A DNA stretch of 64,000 bases from Oreocharis arfaki (lineage: Eukaryota; Chordata; Aves; Passeriformes; Paramythiidae), in NCBI GenBank assembly GCA_013398015.1, contig VZRR01002171.1:310001-374000 (forward strand), in the 5' to 3' direction. The translations under genes were made by a program, and so were the position numbers. Below the pieces are notes generated by a model. That model made no database searches and was not told the DNA's origin. It was given only the letters and a program-made list of their open reading frames with translations. Of this stretch, positions 1 through 11,294 are shown piece after piece; position 1 is the first letter of the stretch, and each line of letters opens with the position of its first letter.

Positions 1-1430
1 AAAACCAAAATGGTACAGGAAATAGACCTTACAAGCGTAGTCTCTTGGAGGCACCCTTTTTTTCATATGCCCCCCTGAATTAATACTTTCCCTTAATAAG
101 ATCTGCAAGAGTTGTGTAGTGATTTTCATTTGTCTTCATGTACTGCAGTGCTGCTGTATAGAAAGCTATATTAATGTTTATAATAGGCAATTTTGTCAAG
201 AACTACTATATAATCTAAATCTACATTAATTATTGTCCTTGTTAAAAGTGTAGCAATAAACCATCATAGATAGATCTCTGTTTATATATCTGTTAGACAG
301 CTTGTTAACTATGGCAAGGTTGCTCTGTGTGTGTATGAAATAAAAAACCCAAAGTCCAAACACATACTCAGCTTTATTATTAAATAAAGAACAGTGAGAG
401 ACTTAGATGAACTACAGAATATAAAAAGCTTTGCCCCTTCTACAAAAGAAGAGCAGTTTCATGTTGTTTATCGGTATGGTCCAGCTATTGCATAATAGCC
501 CCAGCTAGCCATAGTAACCATAATTATGATGTATCTCATAATCTCTATTACCATAATACATTTTTCTTCCACAGGAGAAATTAGATGCATAGTGCTCTGT
601 GGCTCACGATTTTGCCACCTTAAAGAGATGCTTAGTATTTGAGTGATGGTTGAATCACCTATTTTACACTTAAGTACATAATCCCAAGAAGGTTTAAATC
701 AATGTGTTAATTGGTAAGTGATACTGTAATTATGTGTGTAATCATGGAAATTTTGAATCCAGATTATTTACTTGCTCTCAGGAAATTAATCTACAGAGGT
801 CATATATTAGATTGCTTGTTTATTAAGTGGAACCCCTGTAGTTACAGAGTACTGATTGGCTATAAGCTGAATGAAGCATTCTTACAGCTGTATTCAGCAG
901 GTGTCAACAGTTCAAATCTTGGAGTGTGTATTGATCCAGATTCAAACAGTTCATTAATCTAAGCACACATTATATAGATTTTTCAATGTAGTTTTGAAAG
1001 AGTTGAAAAATTGTATTGAATGATGAGAGATGATACTCAAATTATGTTTTTATGGCAAATCTCCCTTGTGCTTGTGACATACTGAGATGGGGTTGGGTGC
1101 TAAAACTGACACTGTGTCTTGATTTTTATTTTCAGATGTACTTTGCTGTCTTGAGAGTAGCTTCAGTGGGTGAAGTAGTCTTTGCCTGCTGGCAATGCAA
1201 ACCATCTGTTTTTCTAGCATCAGTTTTGTCACATACAGCCCCTGCTTCCTTTTAATTTGCTTAGACAGAAATAGCTTTGGTACCGCTTAAAAATCCCAAG
1301 AGTCATCCATATAGTCCTTGTGTTATTTCTTCTCCTTGGTCATGATCCTGGAATCCTCTGGCAATGCCATTCAGCACAGATTTATGAATGGGATGGCTCT
1401 AATGAAATCATGTAACACCTTGAACCCGTA
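1..1430. other. Unique AT-rich non-coding DNA
   Basis: I see no gene, RNA or recognisable mobile element here. The 83-codon frame at 711-962 begins with a non-ATG codon and its product has no motif I know. On the minus strand around 475-565 there is a short Tyr/Gly-rich reading that stops quickly; it was considered and rejected as a gene remnant. The sequence reads as ordinary intergenic or intronic DNA. Confidence 0.6.
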
Positions 1431-1460
1431 AAGCTAAAGCATGTGCTTAGGTGCTTAGTT
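1431..1460. repeat. Possible fragment of an ancient amniote palindromic repeat
   Basis: The string 'aagcatgtgcttaggtgctt' resembles, from memory, the core of an old palindromic repeat common in turtle and crocodile genomes, in which runs like 'cttaagtgcttt' and 'aagcatgtgctta' pair with each other. Only about 30 bases match and no flanking arm is visible, so chance similarity is possible. A longer and better example lies at 27.8 kb. Confidence 0.25.
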
Positions 1461-1756
1461 GTTTCATGGGGAAAAATGCATGGAGATCATGCTAGGAGAA
1501 GCATTCAAAGGTATTTGGCTGGATTTTTCCCTCATCCACACTGTTGTACCAGAGAACAGAAGTCAACTTGTCATTCAGATCCCTTGTCAAATGCTGTTTT
1601 CACACATGCGAGGTTAGTAAGAGAAATAGTGTTTCCCTTTGTGATGAATTCCGACACAATTTCAGCAGTTGGTGCATCTGTAGGCTTTTAGTTTGGCAAT
1701 TGTAAGATTTTACTCCCTTTCTCTTCTCTGCTATTTGCTAGTATCTTTGTTGATGT

Positions 1757-1826
1757 AGAGAACAAAGAAAAGAAAGAAAAAGAAGAGATACTTCTGCTGT
1801 TACTAGTGAAAAAAAAAGAGGAAAAG
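1757..1826 (+). repeat. Homopurine (A/G-rich) low-complexity tract
   Basis: A nearly uninterrupted run of A and G (positions 1757-1790, again 1808-1826) with only a short mixed spacer. It is simple low-complexity DNA. Such tracts may adopt triplex-type structures, but nothing here shows a function. Confidence 0.7.
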
Positions 1827-1830
1827 ATTG

Positions 1831-4800
1831 TTCAATTTTAAGGGAAGAAAATGCACTATATAGAAACAGATCAGGGTTTTCAGGAGTTATTATATTTTTT
1901 CCTTACTGTAATGATCAAGCTAAAGATATACTTTAAGTCCTGCTGACCAATTTTGGTTAAATTGCTGTAATACCTAGTACCATGTATTAGGATAGCAGGA
2001 ATGCCTATTTAATCATTCACAAGTGATAAGAGGTTTTTATTCTTTTATTTTTCTTACTCCTTGTGGTTTCCAGTGTTTTTTTGGGCAATATTATGGAAGT
2101 TATGATACCTCTCAGACACTTGTAATTCATATAATATGAATTGCAAAGCTGCAAAGAAGGTAGCAATTGTGCAATAGAGTGTTATAGATCTGATGAAATA
2201 AAGATACTGTGCAAAATCTGACCCAATTATCTCACAGTTTATGTTCCTTTTATACTGGCAATGCTGTTGTTATTTCCTGGCACTAGTAACTAACTTTATA
2301 TTATATTTAATTTCATAAAGTACGACTTGTATTGTACAGCTTGCATATCTAATAAAAATGAAAAAATTGTAATAAAGCCTATAAAATAATGGATAGGAAT
2401 TTTTCAGAAGAGTTGACATGCCTGTCAGGATAATGCTGATAGGATTTCATATGTCTGCAGTAGGACACAAAATTAATTACCAAAGAATCTGACATTGTTA
2501 GTCCTTTTTTTTCAGTTATATGATAGCTTCAGTGCTCTGGAAAAAAAAATCAAAGCAGATTTTAAAACTGTGCTCAGAATGGCAGGTTTTCATCTAGAAA
2601 TGTTAATGTATGTTAAACTTTAATTAACAAGACTGCATATCATATCTTAACCTTTTTTTAATATAGCATAATTAACTATGGTACAGATCCTATTCAAAGG
2701 TATATTATTTTATTGGAAGATTCTAAATGTAAAGGATTTCTAGTTTTCAGCAAATTATTGTCACCTTGTAATTTTGGAGAGCTGAGCATACACACAGTGG
2801 TGCAATACGCAGTCTTCCGTAAAGTTCAAGGGTGTAATTCAGTCACAAAAATTGGTGACATTTCCAACATGAAATATAGATTGAGCACTTCATACAAATA
2901 TAAAATACCAAGGTTCCTTTATAACCGTTGTGTTTTTAAAGATATTTTATCCAGATATCACTACACTGTTGAAAGACGGGAGTCTGTAAATTGCTGAGTT
3001 CCAAGACCTGTTTTTCTACCAGGCTGCCTCTCTCGTGCTGCTCCCGATTCCTGCGGATCCTTGCATCTACCTAATGTCTCTTTCCTTCGTCTTTCACCCT
3101 GAACGTGAAGGCACGCAGGATGTCATAGGGAGAAGTTTCTTGGAGCAGTGGTGATGTGCTGGAGGAGAGGCACTTGGTGCCCAGATGTGCTGTGTCCCCA
3201 CGCAGCTGGCGAGCAGAGCCCGCCGAGGCACCGAGCACTAGATGTCACTGTTCCTCCACAGTGAAACAGCTGCCTGTGCATTTTTTGGGCTGTGAGTGTA
3301 AAGTAGCAGTAGGTGGCAAAGGCTTGTAGATTTGGTTTGTATAGTGCCACTTCAGATCATACAGTCATGAACTTTGAGACAAACAGCAGCTGGATTACAA
3401 AGTGTTTTCTCATGCCATTTGTACATTGAGTGTAGAGTTGAGAGGGAGGCACCATCAAGCCTTTTTTAGCTGGATTGGTGTGAGCCACCTGTGGTCTGCT
3501 GTTTTTGAACTACTGAAGCCTTAACACAGAGGAGAAGAAGCAGATTGCTCATTTCTGTTTTATTTATCAGCAAAGGGTTGTCTTTTATTTGTAGCCACTC
3601 ACTGGAACAACTGGATGAGAACTTTCCTAGAACTTCATAGATGAAGGTTGTTTAGGTAGTGCATGCTGTAGTTTCTGTCTTCAGTCACTCACTGAAGCTT
3701 GCTCTTTTTACTGCCAAAGGTGAGCAGTAAAGGGGAAAACACAGGGCCAACACTTGAAATACGCTTTTATGCCTACATTTAGACCAGAATTTATTTGAGA
3801 AGTATCAGTGACAAAAGGTGTCCACAGAAGGTGGACATTGCTGCTGCATATATTAAGTTAAAAGCTTAAAAATAGCTTCAGTAACCTACAAAAAAAAGGT
3901 GTTGGTGTGGATGTCTCTCCATCTGTATATTTAGAAGATATTTTCTTCAGGTCTGCCCTTCCTTCCTTAAGGAGAGTTTTTTGACCAGGAAATCTTTCAT
4001 TCTGGAAATAAATATGTAGCTCTTAACATCCAGTAGCTGAAGTTAAAAAACTGTAACTACTTGTACCATATTTTTGTATTTCAATTTATCATCAAATCTA
4101 ATTACTTCATCATGTAGCAACTCCTTTGTCAGCAGACATCTTTAAATGAACGTAGAATGTTTTTCTAAAAGATACCCTGCAAGTAGCTCAGGAGGTACAG
4201 GCTTTGTGCAGGAGTAACTAGGCCAATTTTTGTGGATTGTCTATTATGTGAGACCTAAGGCTTTGTATTGGTATCATGACATCACTTCCAGATAATCTTA
4301 GGTGGTGTGCTGGTGTGTGACCTCTCTACTTTTCCTGTGCTTCTGAGTAGAAAATCTCAGGCAGTATCCTCATACAATGGAAAAGACTGAAAATACAATG
4401 TGGCTAAAATTTCAATCATATTTTTGGTGTTTGTCTTCAGAAAAGTAATGCTCTATAAATGGAGCCATGTTTCTTATTTATTGTCCCAATGAGTAGTGTA
4501 GAACAGCTACTTCAATTACAGGAATATTTTTTATTTTTGAATTTAGCAAATGAACCTTGGGCTTGTACTTTTTAACATTTTGTCTCCATTAGTAAGGTGG
4601 TTGAGCAAACTATTTTTTTATAAGCAAACTTACTTCCATAGAGGTAACTGATTTGATTTAGAAATCAGTTCTGGTGATGACCTAAAAGGTACAACGAATT
4701 GAATCCTCTTGGCTAGGTAAGCTTTTCAGAGCTGAGGAGCAAAAAGCATATTATCATTAACATCACAGGACTGGATAGTTACAGGATTGTGGCAATCATG

Positions 4801-7800
4801 TTACTTGTGTGCAGAGATGCATCTTCAAGCAGTAAGGATGTAGGTGACAGAAGTTAACTAAAAGTGCAGGACAGGCAACTCAGCAGGTTTGACAGCTAAT
4901 GGTTTGCTACCAGGATCCCAGTGCAAACTGGAAGGGGGGCTGCATTTCCCCTAGACATATTTGGAAATGAAAGTATTATGTTGTATCCAATTAAATCAGG
5001 CTGACAGATCCTCTCTTAATTAAGCTGTAGTATCTAAGGTCTTATTAAGTTACAAATTGTGTAGACACTATCCATCACCACTGAATTTTGGCCCACTGGA
5101 GGCTGGATTGGCCTGTCCTGCCTGGGGCTAAGACCCTGTTAGAGGAAGAATGGATTTGACAGGGAAATGAAATGCTGCAATGACAGAAGGTCGAAATTGG
5201 TTAGGCTGCCTTGCAGAGGATGTATGGAGAAACAACTTCTGTCATATGGAAGTAGTTTATGTAGTTTAAACTCAAAGGTGATTGTGGTGTGGCCACCCAT
5301 GTCACTATGGTAAAGCCAGCTGTGTCCTGTGCGGTAGGGGGATGCCCATTCTGGGAGCTGCACTACTACAATCTTCACATGGCTGATCAGAATCCATGAG
5401 ATGCCCATCATCAGAAACATCAAAACTGGCTTCATCGGTCTTGCCCAGCCTTACTTCCTTCCACAGCCAGGGGTGTTGTTTGCTCAGTGGCCCTTGCAGC
5501 AGCACAGAGCCCTATGCCAGAGTCACGGGTGCAATGCTTACAGCCCTGAAACTTGGAAGCTGCAGATAAGCTGTCATGCTTTATCTAGAGAGGGCATCAC
5601 CTTCATCCTTTTCAAAGACGCTACAGTTTAATGACCTGATTCTCTGTCTCAACCTTCCATAGCAACTGTAGGTTTGGGGCAATATTGTAAGCAAAGAATG
5701 AGTTTTGTATGCCTTGGACCTTAATTTTGGGCCCCAACTTCCAAGCCTGGTGAAGAGCAGACTTCAAGTTAGTAGGTCAAAGGTGTTAAAATTTTCTGCC
5801 TTGTCTGTAAGTAGACAAGCTTTGTTGCAGGTATTTTAAATAGTGTAAATCAGCGTAGGGTAGTCAAAGGAGCATGGATCCTGTAAAAGCTTTTCATTTG
5901 GGGCTGGACTTTGAAAAAGTAGAAAAGGAACATCTGGATTCCTCCAGCCTGCTGTGGATCCTTTTGAATCAACAAATTCTGGGTTCAGAATCTCTCACTT
6001 CGTCCCAATGAGCAAGTCCTGCTCCTTCTTTCCTGGCTGATCTGGCTTTAGATGTGATGCATGGCACTTCCTCTCTTGCACAGAAGGTTTTTTCCCCATT
6101 TAGGGGCCTACAGGTCAGAAGGAAAGAGGAGGGTAGTGTTCCAAGCCTAGAGAATAAAATACTGCTGCTACTTATGTGTTCCAAGAGTGGCTAGGAACCA
6201 CCGAGTTTGAGATAACAATCCAGGGACCAACTTCACTCAAAAACTTGCATTTTATTTAACATTTATTTAAATAGTGAAACTCTTTGATTGTTAAATTAGC
6301 ATTAAAGCAGGCTGGAAACTGGTTTACAGTCTCTGGAAAGCAGCCACACATCACCAGTGTTATAAATTATGTCCTTTTTTACCAAGATACTGGCTGCTAG
6401 CTGAAAGGTTAGAAATAACTTATTTTATTTTCAAATGCAGTTTGCAGTTTATCTACAGAGAGAAGTGGACAAAATGGATGCAGCTGTTTTTTAGATTAAC
6501 CCCACAGAGTTGTCAGGCGTGGAGTTCCTAGGGAAGTGCAGTGTGTACAGTATTGTCCCTACAGAACAGGAAAGCCTGCCTCTTTGTGGCATCTGAGAGT
6601 TAAGGGGTGGAGGGACATGTGCCTGTATTGGCAGAGAGCCCAGGTTGACATAATGACAAAACCCCCGGAAGAAAGCAGTGGAATAACTCTCAGGGTATCA
6701 ATTCAACAGAAGAGTGATGTGTTTAGGTGATGCAAACACAGTTCCGTGATGTAAGACAAGGAGGGGCTTGGTTTTTAAAGACTTCTGGTGCTAATTAGCA
6801 ACATCAAATTCCATTTCTCTGTTTAAGGTGTACTATCTCACTTCAATCTTTTAGGAAATTTCATCTTTTGAAGAAAAAGCACTTTCTGTTTTGGAAACTT
6901 CTGTGCCTCATGAAAGTGCCAAAGATGTGAATATCTGAGGAAGTCCCATGAATTGGAGAGGTTATTTGGCATTTTTTTCAATATATTTTGTGTTTAGCTT
7001 TTTTCAGTGCAGTTTGTACATTTCTGCAAGTCAGTTTGTCAGGGAAAACTGTAACACAGGAGAGTAAATCTTGAATTAATAGATCCAGTGTCTTAGCATT
7101 TGTGTCAGGTTACCTCAAGTTATTTTAAAATGATACATAAAATGATTTTTAAAAACAGTGAGCCCCCTAGGTTGTTTAATTTTCAAATCCATCACTCAAG
7201 CTGAGATGGTTTACAGTGCATGTGACATAGTAGAAGAAGGATTACTCTACGTGTGAAGCATGAGGACAAAGATTACTGAGGAAACACTAGAGTCAGATGT
7301 AGCTGGGAATCATTGTTTTGTGCAAAGGAGATTTTATTTATTTACAATATAGCTCTCTTTGATTTGACAATGAGGTTGGGTCCTACTCTCAGCTCTCAAG
7401 TTAAGGCTGAAATACAATCTGCAAGGCATAGATGCATGTTGAGGTTTTGTTTGGTGGTCACACAGCTGCATCATTAGTGGCATTTTATGTGTAGAACTGC
7501 AGCAGGTGCTTACTTTGTAAAATACTTTCCTCTGGCATGTGCTTTTTAACGTTCAAAGAAAACTCATGCAATATCTGCTATCTTGATGTTTGTGACCTGG
7601 GAATGGAGCTTATGCTATAAGAATGGCAAGCAGAAACTGGAGCCTTGCAGTGAGAATATGCAGGTCAAGTCCAGTTGCATGAATGATAGTTGAATTGTAT
7701 TTTATAAGGTCATTTACTGCTGCCGATTTTTAGATGGAAAATACAAAATCATGCAGTCACTCCTGAAAATGTTCCCTTCATGTTAGTGGTGTATTCCTTG

Positions 7801-8430
7801 TGCTCAGGAAATCAATGCCGGTGATGTAATGGGAGTTTCTACATCATAGTGGTATGTCATTCACACGGAGAGAGCATCGTGGGAGCCGGTGAGATTGATG
7901 TCCTCTCTAAGAATAGCACTGATTATAGAACAGATTTTCCCATATACAGAGCCATTTTTAATTCACTGCCTACTGCAGCTGCCAGCCTGCGGAGATAATT
8001 CCTTCTAGCAGAATAGCTCTAGATTATTATAGGGAAATCAAATTTGCATAAAAGCATTTTATCTCTCCCCTTTTTTTCATGTCAAAGTTACCAAACATTC
8101 ACTGCCAGTTACTTTTTTGCGTGTAGGAAGAACTTTGTTAGAATTACATCCTAAGTAAATTTTGTTGAGATCTTTCTGACTCTGTTGTTTTATGTATTTT
8201 AGAATAAATACAAATAAGTACGGTAAGGGAACAAGCAAGCTTTTTAAACCAAAATTGAAAATGAAGAGCTGTTTTTGCACTCCTTGAGGAGCCCAAGTGG
8301 CCCTGTACACATCTGCTTAATTACATGATCACTGTGGCCTTGGCAGGTCTTGGAGGATGGGTCTATGGTTTGAAAGTGTAATGTAGCCAGCAAGTGTTTA
8401 GAGAGCTGTGCAAATCTGAGTGGGTATTGT
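1831..8430. other. Unique non-coding DNA, no gene seen
   Basis: This 6.6-kb stretch holds no recognised repeat or gene. A GC- and CpG-richer patch at about 3020-3260 stands out from its surroundings, but no open frame with domain content crosses it. The frames at 2713-2997, 5139-5435 and 5401-5631 overlap one another or start without ATG and look like chance. Its right end contains a candidate conserved element (7840-8060), listed separately. Confidence 0.55.
7840..8060. promoter_or_regulatory. Candidate conserved non-coding element
   Basis: The block mixes a moderately GC-rich core with clusters of short homeodomain-like TAAT/ATTA motifs and ends with an octamer-like 'aaatttgcataaaagc', the kind of site bound by POU factors. 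It has no repeat signature and no coding potential in any frame. The call rests only on composition and motif texture typical of vertebrate developmental enhancers. Conservation was not tested, so this is an inference with low certainty. Confidence 0.22.
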
Positions 8431-8530
8431 GATTTACTGATGAGGAAACTGAGGCACAGATAATTTAATTAACTTGCTTAGTGTTACAAACTGAGAGCAG
8501 AGTAGACTTACAGTCTCCTGAACTGAATGT
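8431..8530 (-). repeat. MIR-like ancient SINE fragment
   Basis: The stretch 'gatgaggaaactgaggcaca' followed by 'aattaacttgcttagtgtta' and 'cagtctcctgaact' follows, in order and spacing, the reverse complement of the MIR/CORE-SINE family: the 'tgtgcctcagtttcctcatc' core, the 'gcaagtt' region, then the 'ggagac' side. It lies on the minus strand. The tRNA-derived head and the L2-like tail are absent, so this is an internal fragment. MIRs were active in early amniotes, so a copy this recognisable in a bird-type sequence has survived for a very long time, either by luck or by constraint. Confidence 0.75.
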
Positions 8531-11278
8531 TGTTTCCCATGTGGTTGGTCTCTTCTCCATGTTATGTTCTTTAGCACTCATTCAAACAGATTTTTGAGGT
8601 TCAAGAGCAAGAGGAAGTTTGTTGGATTTTTGGCTGATATTTTAAATATATATACTTAAACATAGCTAAGTGCAATACTGGGTATCTTGGAATCTGTATA
8701 TAAGCTGCTTTTTTAGAGGTATACAGGGAAATATTGTAGTGAGGTCTTAGGGTGGAGGATGAAGTTTTCTTCAAAATCTAGGTTTGAGGTGCTGCTAAAT
8801 GTGTCTTTGCTTCAGCCTTGTTCCCAGGTCAGTGGAGTACCACTTGAAAGTATTAATGTCATATGTTTCCTGTGTTGAGATCTCTAGAATGACTTGTAGA
8901 ATTCCAAAACTGTACTGTACAAGCTAGATATTTGAAGAAATCATCAAGGCATCATTCAGTTGCTTGAGCTGAGATTGCTGAAGCCTCTACTTGCTAAGAA
9001 GGTGCAGGCAACCTTGCTTGCACCAAGAAGGTGCAGGCAACCCAAATATACAGTGTTGGATCCAGGTTTATGGAGATGCTCTCAGATAGATGCCTGTGCA
9101 TAGGCAACTGGGCTGAGGTCCCAGATTGACTGCAGAGCTGAAAGAGCAGGCTAAGCAGCAGGAACGGGGCCTGACACACTGACCATGTAAGTAAGATGGT
9201 GGCTCATACCTGGGTGAAAGCAGTCAGAAGACCATTCAGTGGATTAGACTAGTTTCAGATTCAGAATTCGCTGCCTTTTTCCTTTGAAAACTCTTTGAAG
9301 AGGAATGGTAAGTGTGAATAGGCAGTTAGACCCCCACCACAACTGTGAGTTTCTTGATATGACAAAGCTGAGAGGCTGCATGAGAATTGATTTCTGTTTT
9401 GCATTGTTGAGTCTGATCCTTAGGTGGAGTATGAGCATCTGGAGCTCAAGCTTGTCTGTCCCAGTGGGACCTCCTACAGTTACAAGCAGATGAAGTGCTG
9501 AATGCTCCGGGAAGGTCCGCTGTAGTCTTCTAGCCCATGCTCTGTAGGAGGTCTCAGTGTTTTTGGCTGGAGGGGCCAGGAGTGAAATGGAATATTTATG
9601 TTGCTAGTTACGAGATCATGAAATACTATACATAAACAATTAATTAGTGACCTTGATGCCTCTTCTGGCTTCATTGATTTCAGTAGATGGGGCTTACAGA
9701 GGTCTTGGCTACTCTGTGCATTATCAGCAGTTGAAATTATGGATTCCCTTAACAGAGTGCAGAGTTATATTTTTCCCAGGAACTGAGATAGCCTGCTTAA
9801 GTACTGTGCTCCCTCTGCTATCAAGTGCTAACGCAGAGTTTATGGTTGTAACAGGCAAAATGACTTTGGAGGGTTGTGCTGTAACCTGATAGTTTTTCCC
9901 CTACCCTCAGTGTTATAACATGATTTGGTCTTGCCTGTGGATGGAAGTAAATCGTATTTTACCCTCACTGCTAAATTGTATTATGGCCCTGACCTTTATA
10001 GGTGAGACAAAACTGCATTATAATGTGGTTATAGGACTGCTGTGTTATACAGGGGAAACGTGGTTATCTGAGGGTCTCATGGGAGTGTCCTAGACCAGAA
10101 GACAATTAGGAGTTTGGACAACTAGGAATTTCAGTCTCACAGATGCATTAAGCTAAATCAAAGCTTCACTGTTGAAGCTGGGAGACAAATGTGAATCTAG
10201 TAAATATGCATTAAAATGTAACATAATATTCAATGTGATGAAATGGAGTGGAGCAGGCCCTCAGCTCAGCTGCTGTGAGTTGTCATGGCACTGTAGTCAA
10301 TCTATGACAACTAACACCATCTGGGATCTTCCTGTCTTCCCAGATTGGCCCTCCAGTGTGTTTTTCCTAATATGATTCCTTCTAAAAATAGAAAACCTAG
10401 GAAAGCCAACAGGCAGTATAAAGTCCTGTTAGACAGAAAAGTGGAGGTAAAAAAATCATGCTCACAACAGCTGGGCTGGGTACGTGGTTGTAGTATGTTA
10501 GGTGAAATGCTGATTATGTGTGCTGGGGTTTCAAGCAATGCAGTAGAGAACCCCACTGAGAAGAAGAATATGCTAGAAAATTCATACCACTGCAGATTCC
10601 CTGGAAGTCATAGCTGATACATGGTTCTTCCTTCAGAATGACCTGTTCTGTTGCTTCTGTGTGACAGACTGGTCACAGGTGCCTTGCAGAGACCACAGTG
10701 GCTGTACTTGCTGCCTCTGTATAGGAGCAGACACTGGTCTGAGCAGCCTTAGTGACCCCTTGTCACAAGGATCAGTCGGTGGAAGGCAGTGTGGGGCCGG
10801 GACTGGGAACACAGATCTGTTCTATCCCACTTCTCTGATCTTCTTCCAAGAGTCTGAGTGAAACCTTCAAATCTTGGTGTGTACCTCCAGACCATGCTAA
10901 TTCACAGCTGAAGATTGGTTTACCTGGAATGTTGCTTGCACCTTGTATCTAAGGGTGAGCCTACACTTTATGTGATACAGAGCTGTGTGAAGCACTCTGC
11001 AGGATGTTGTGATGATTGCTTGCCTAATGTATTCAAGTTGCTAAATAAAGTCTAAAATTAATTGGAAGTCTCACAGCATCTTCAGGGATAAGGGTTTAAC
11101 ACTGTGCAGACCTTAAACTGTTTGCACAGTTGTGCCTTACAAAAACGATGTGTAATGTTAGCAAATACCTTTGTGTTCCCTTTCACAGACAGCTTCTGCT
11201 TTCCTGGTAGCTTTGTGTTGTTATGGGGACTGCCGTCCTTCAGTCTTACAGACTGCGCTTCACTGGGTCTTTATAAAA
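8531..11278. other. Unique non-coding DNA
   Basis: There is no supported gene. The short frames near 9.3-9.9 kb and 10.2-10.9 kb overlap antisense frames and carry no motif. A stretch at about 9990-10090 with repeated 'ataatg/gttata' strings resembles decayed transposon ends, but I could not place it in a family. A small tandem duplication at 8996-9042 is listed separately. Confidence 0.5.
8996..9042 (+). repeat. Small tandem duplication, 29-bp period
   Basis: The 18-bp string 'aagaaggtgcaggcaacc' occurs at 8996-9013 and again, identically, at 9025-9042, giving a 29-bp unit present about 1.6 times. Such short duplications are usual products of replication slippage. Confidence 0.85.
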
Positions 11279-11280
11279 GC

Positions 11281-11294
11281 GTGTGTGTGTGTGT
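11281..11294 (+). repeat. (GT)7 dinucleotide microsatellite
   Basis: Seven uninterrupted GT units, preceded by GC and followed by AGC. Short, and possibly length-variable in the population. Confidence 0.9.

Noticed and set aside
475..565. Minus-strand Tyr/Gly-rich reading (YYGNRDYE..NYGYYG) reminiscent of an hnRNP tail
   Set aside because: Stops within about 20 codons, no upstream homologous sequence, no poly-A tract; too short to support a processed pseudogene.
3235..3250. 'gcactagatgtcactg', close to a CTCF-type core
   Set aside because: A key G of the core is T here and the flanks do not fit; no basis to call a binding site.
9990..10090. Repeated 'ataatgtggttata' and 'gtgttataca' strings resembling transposon termini
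   Set aside because: No target duplication or terminal inverted repeat could be defined by eye.
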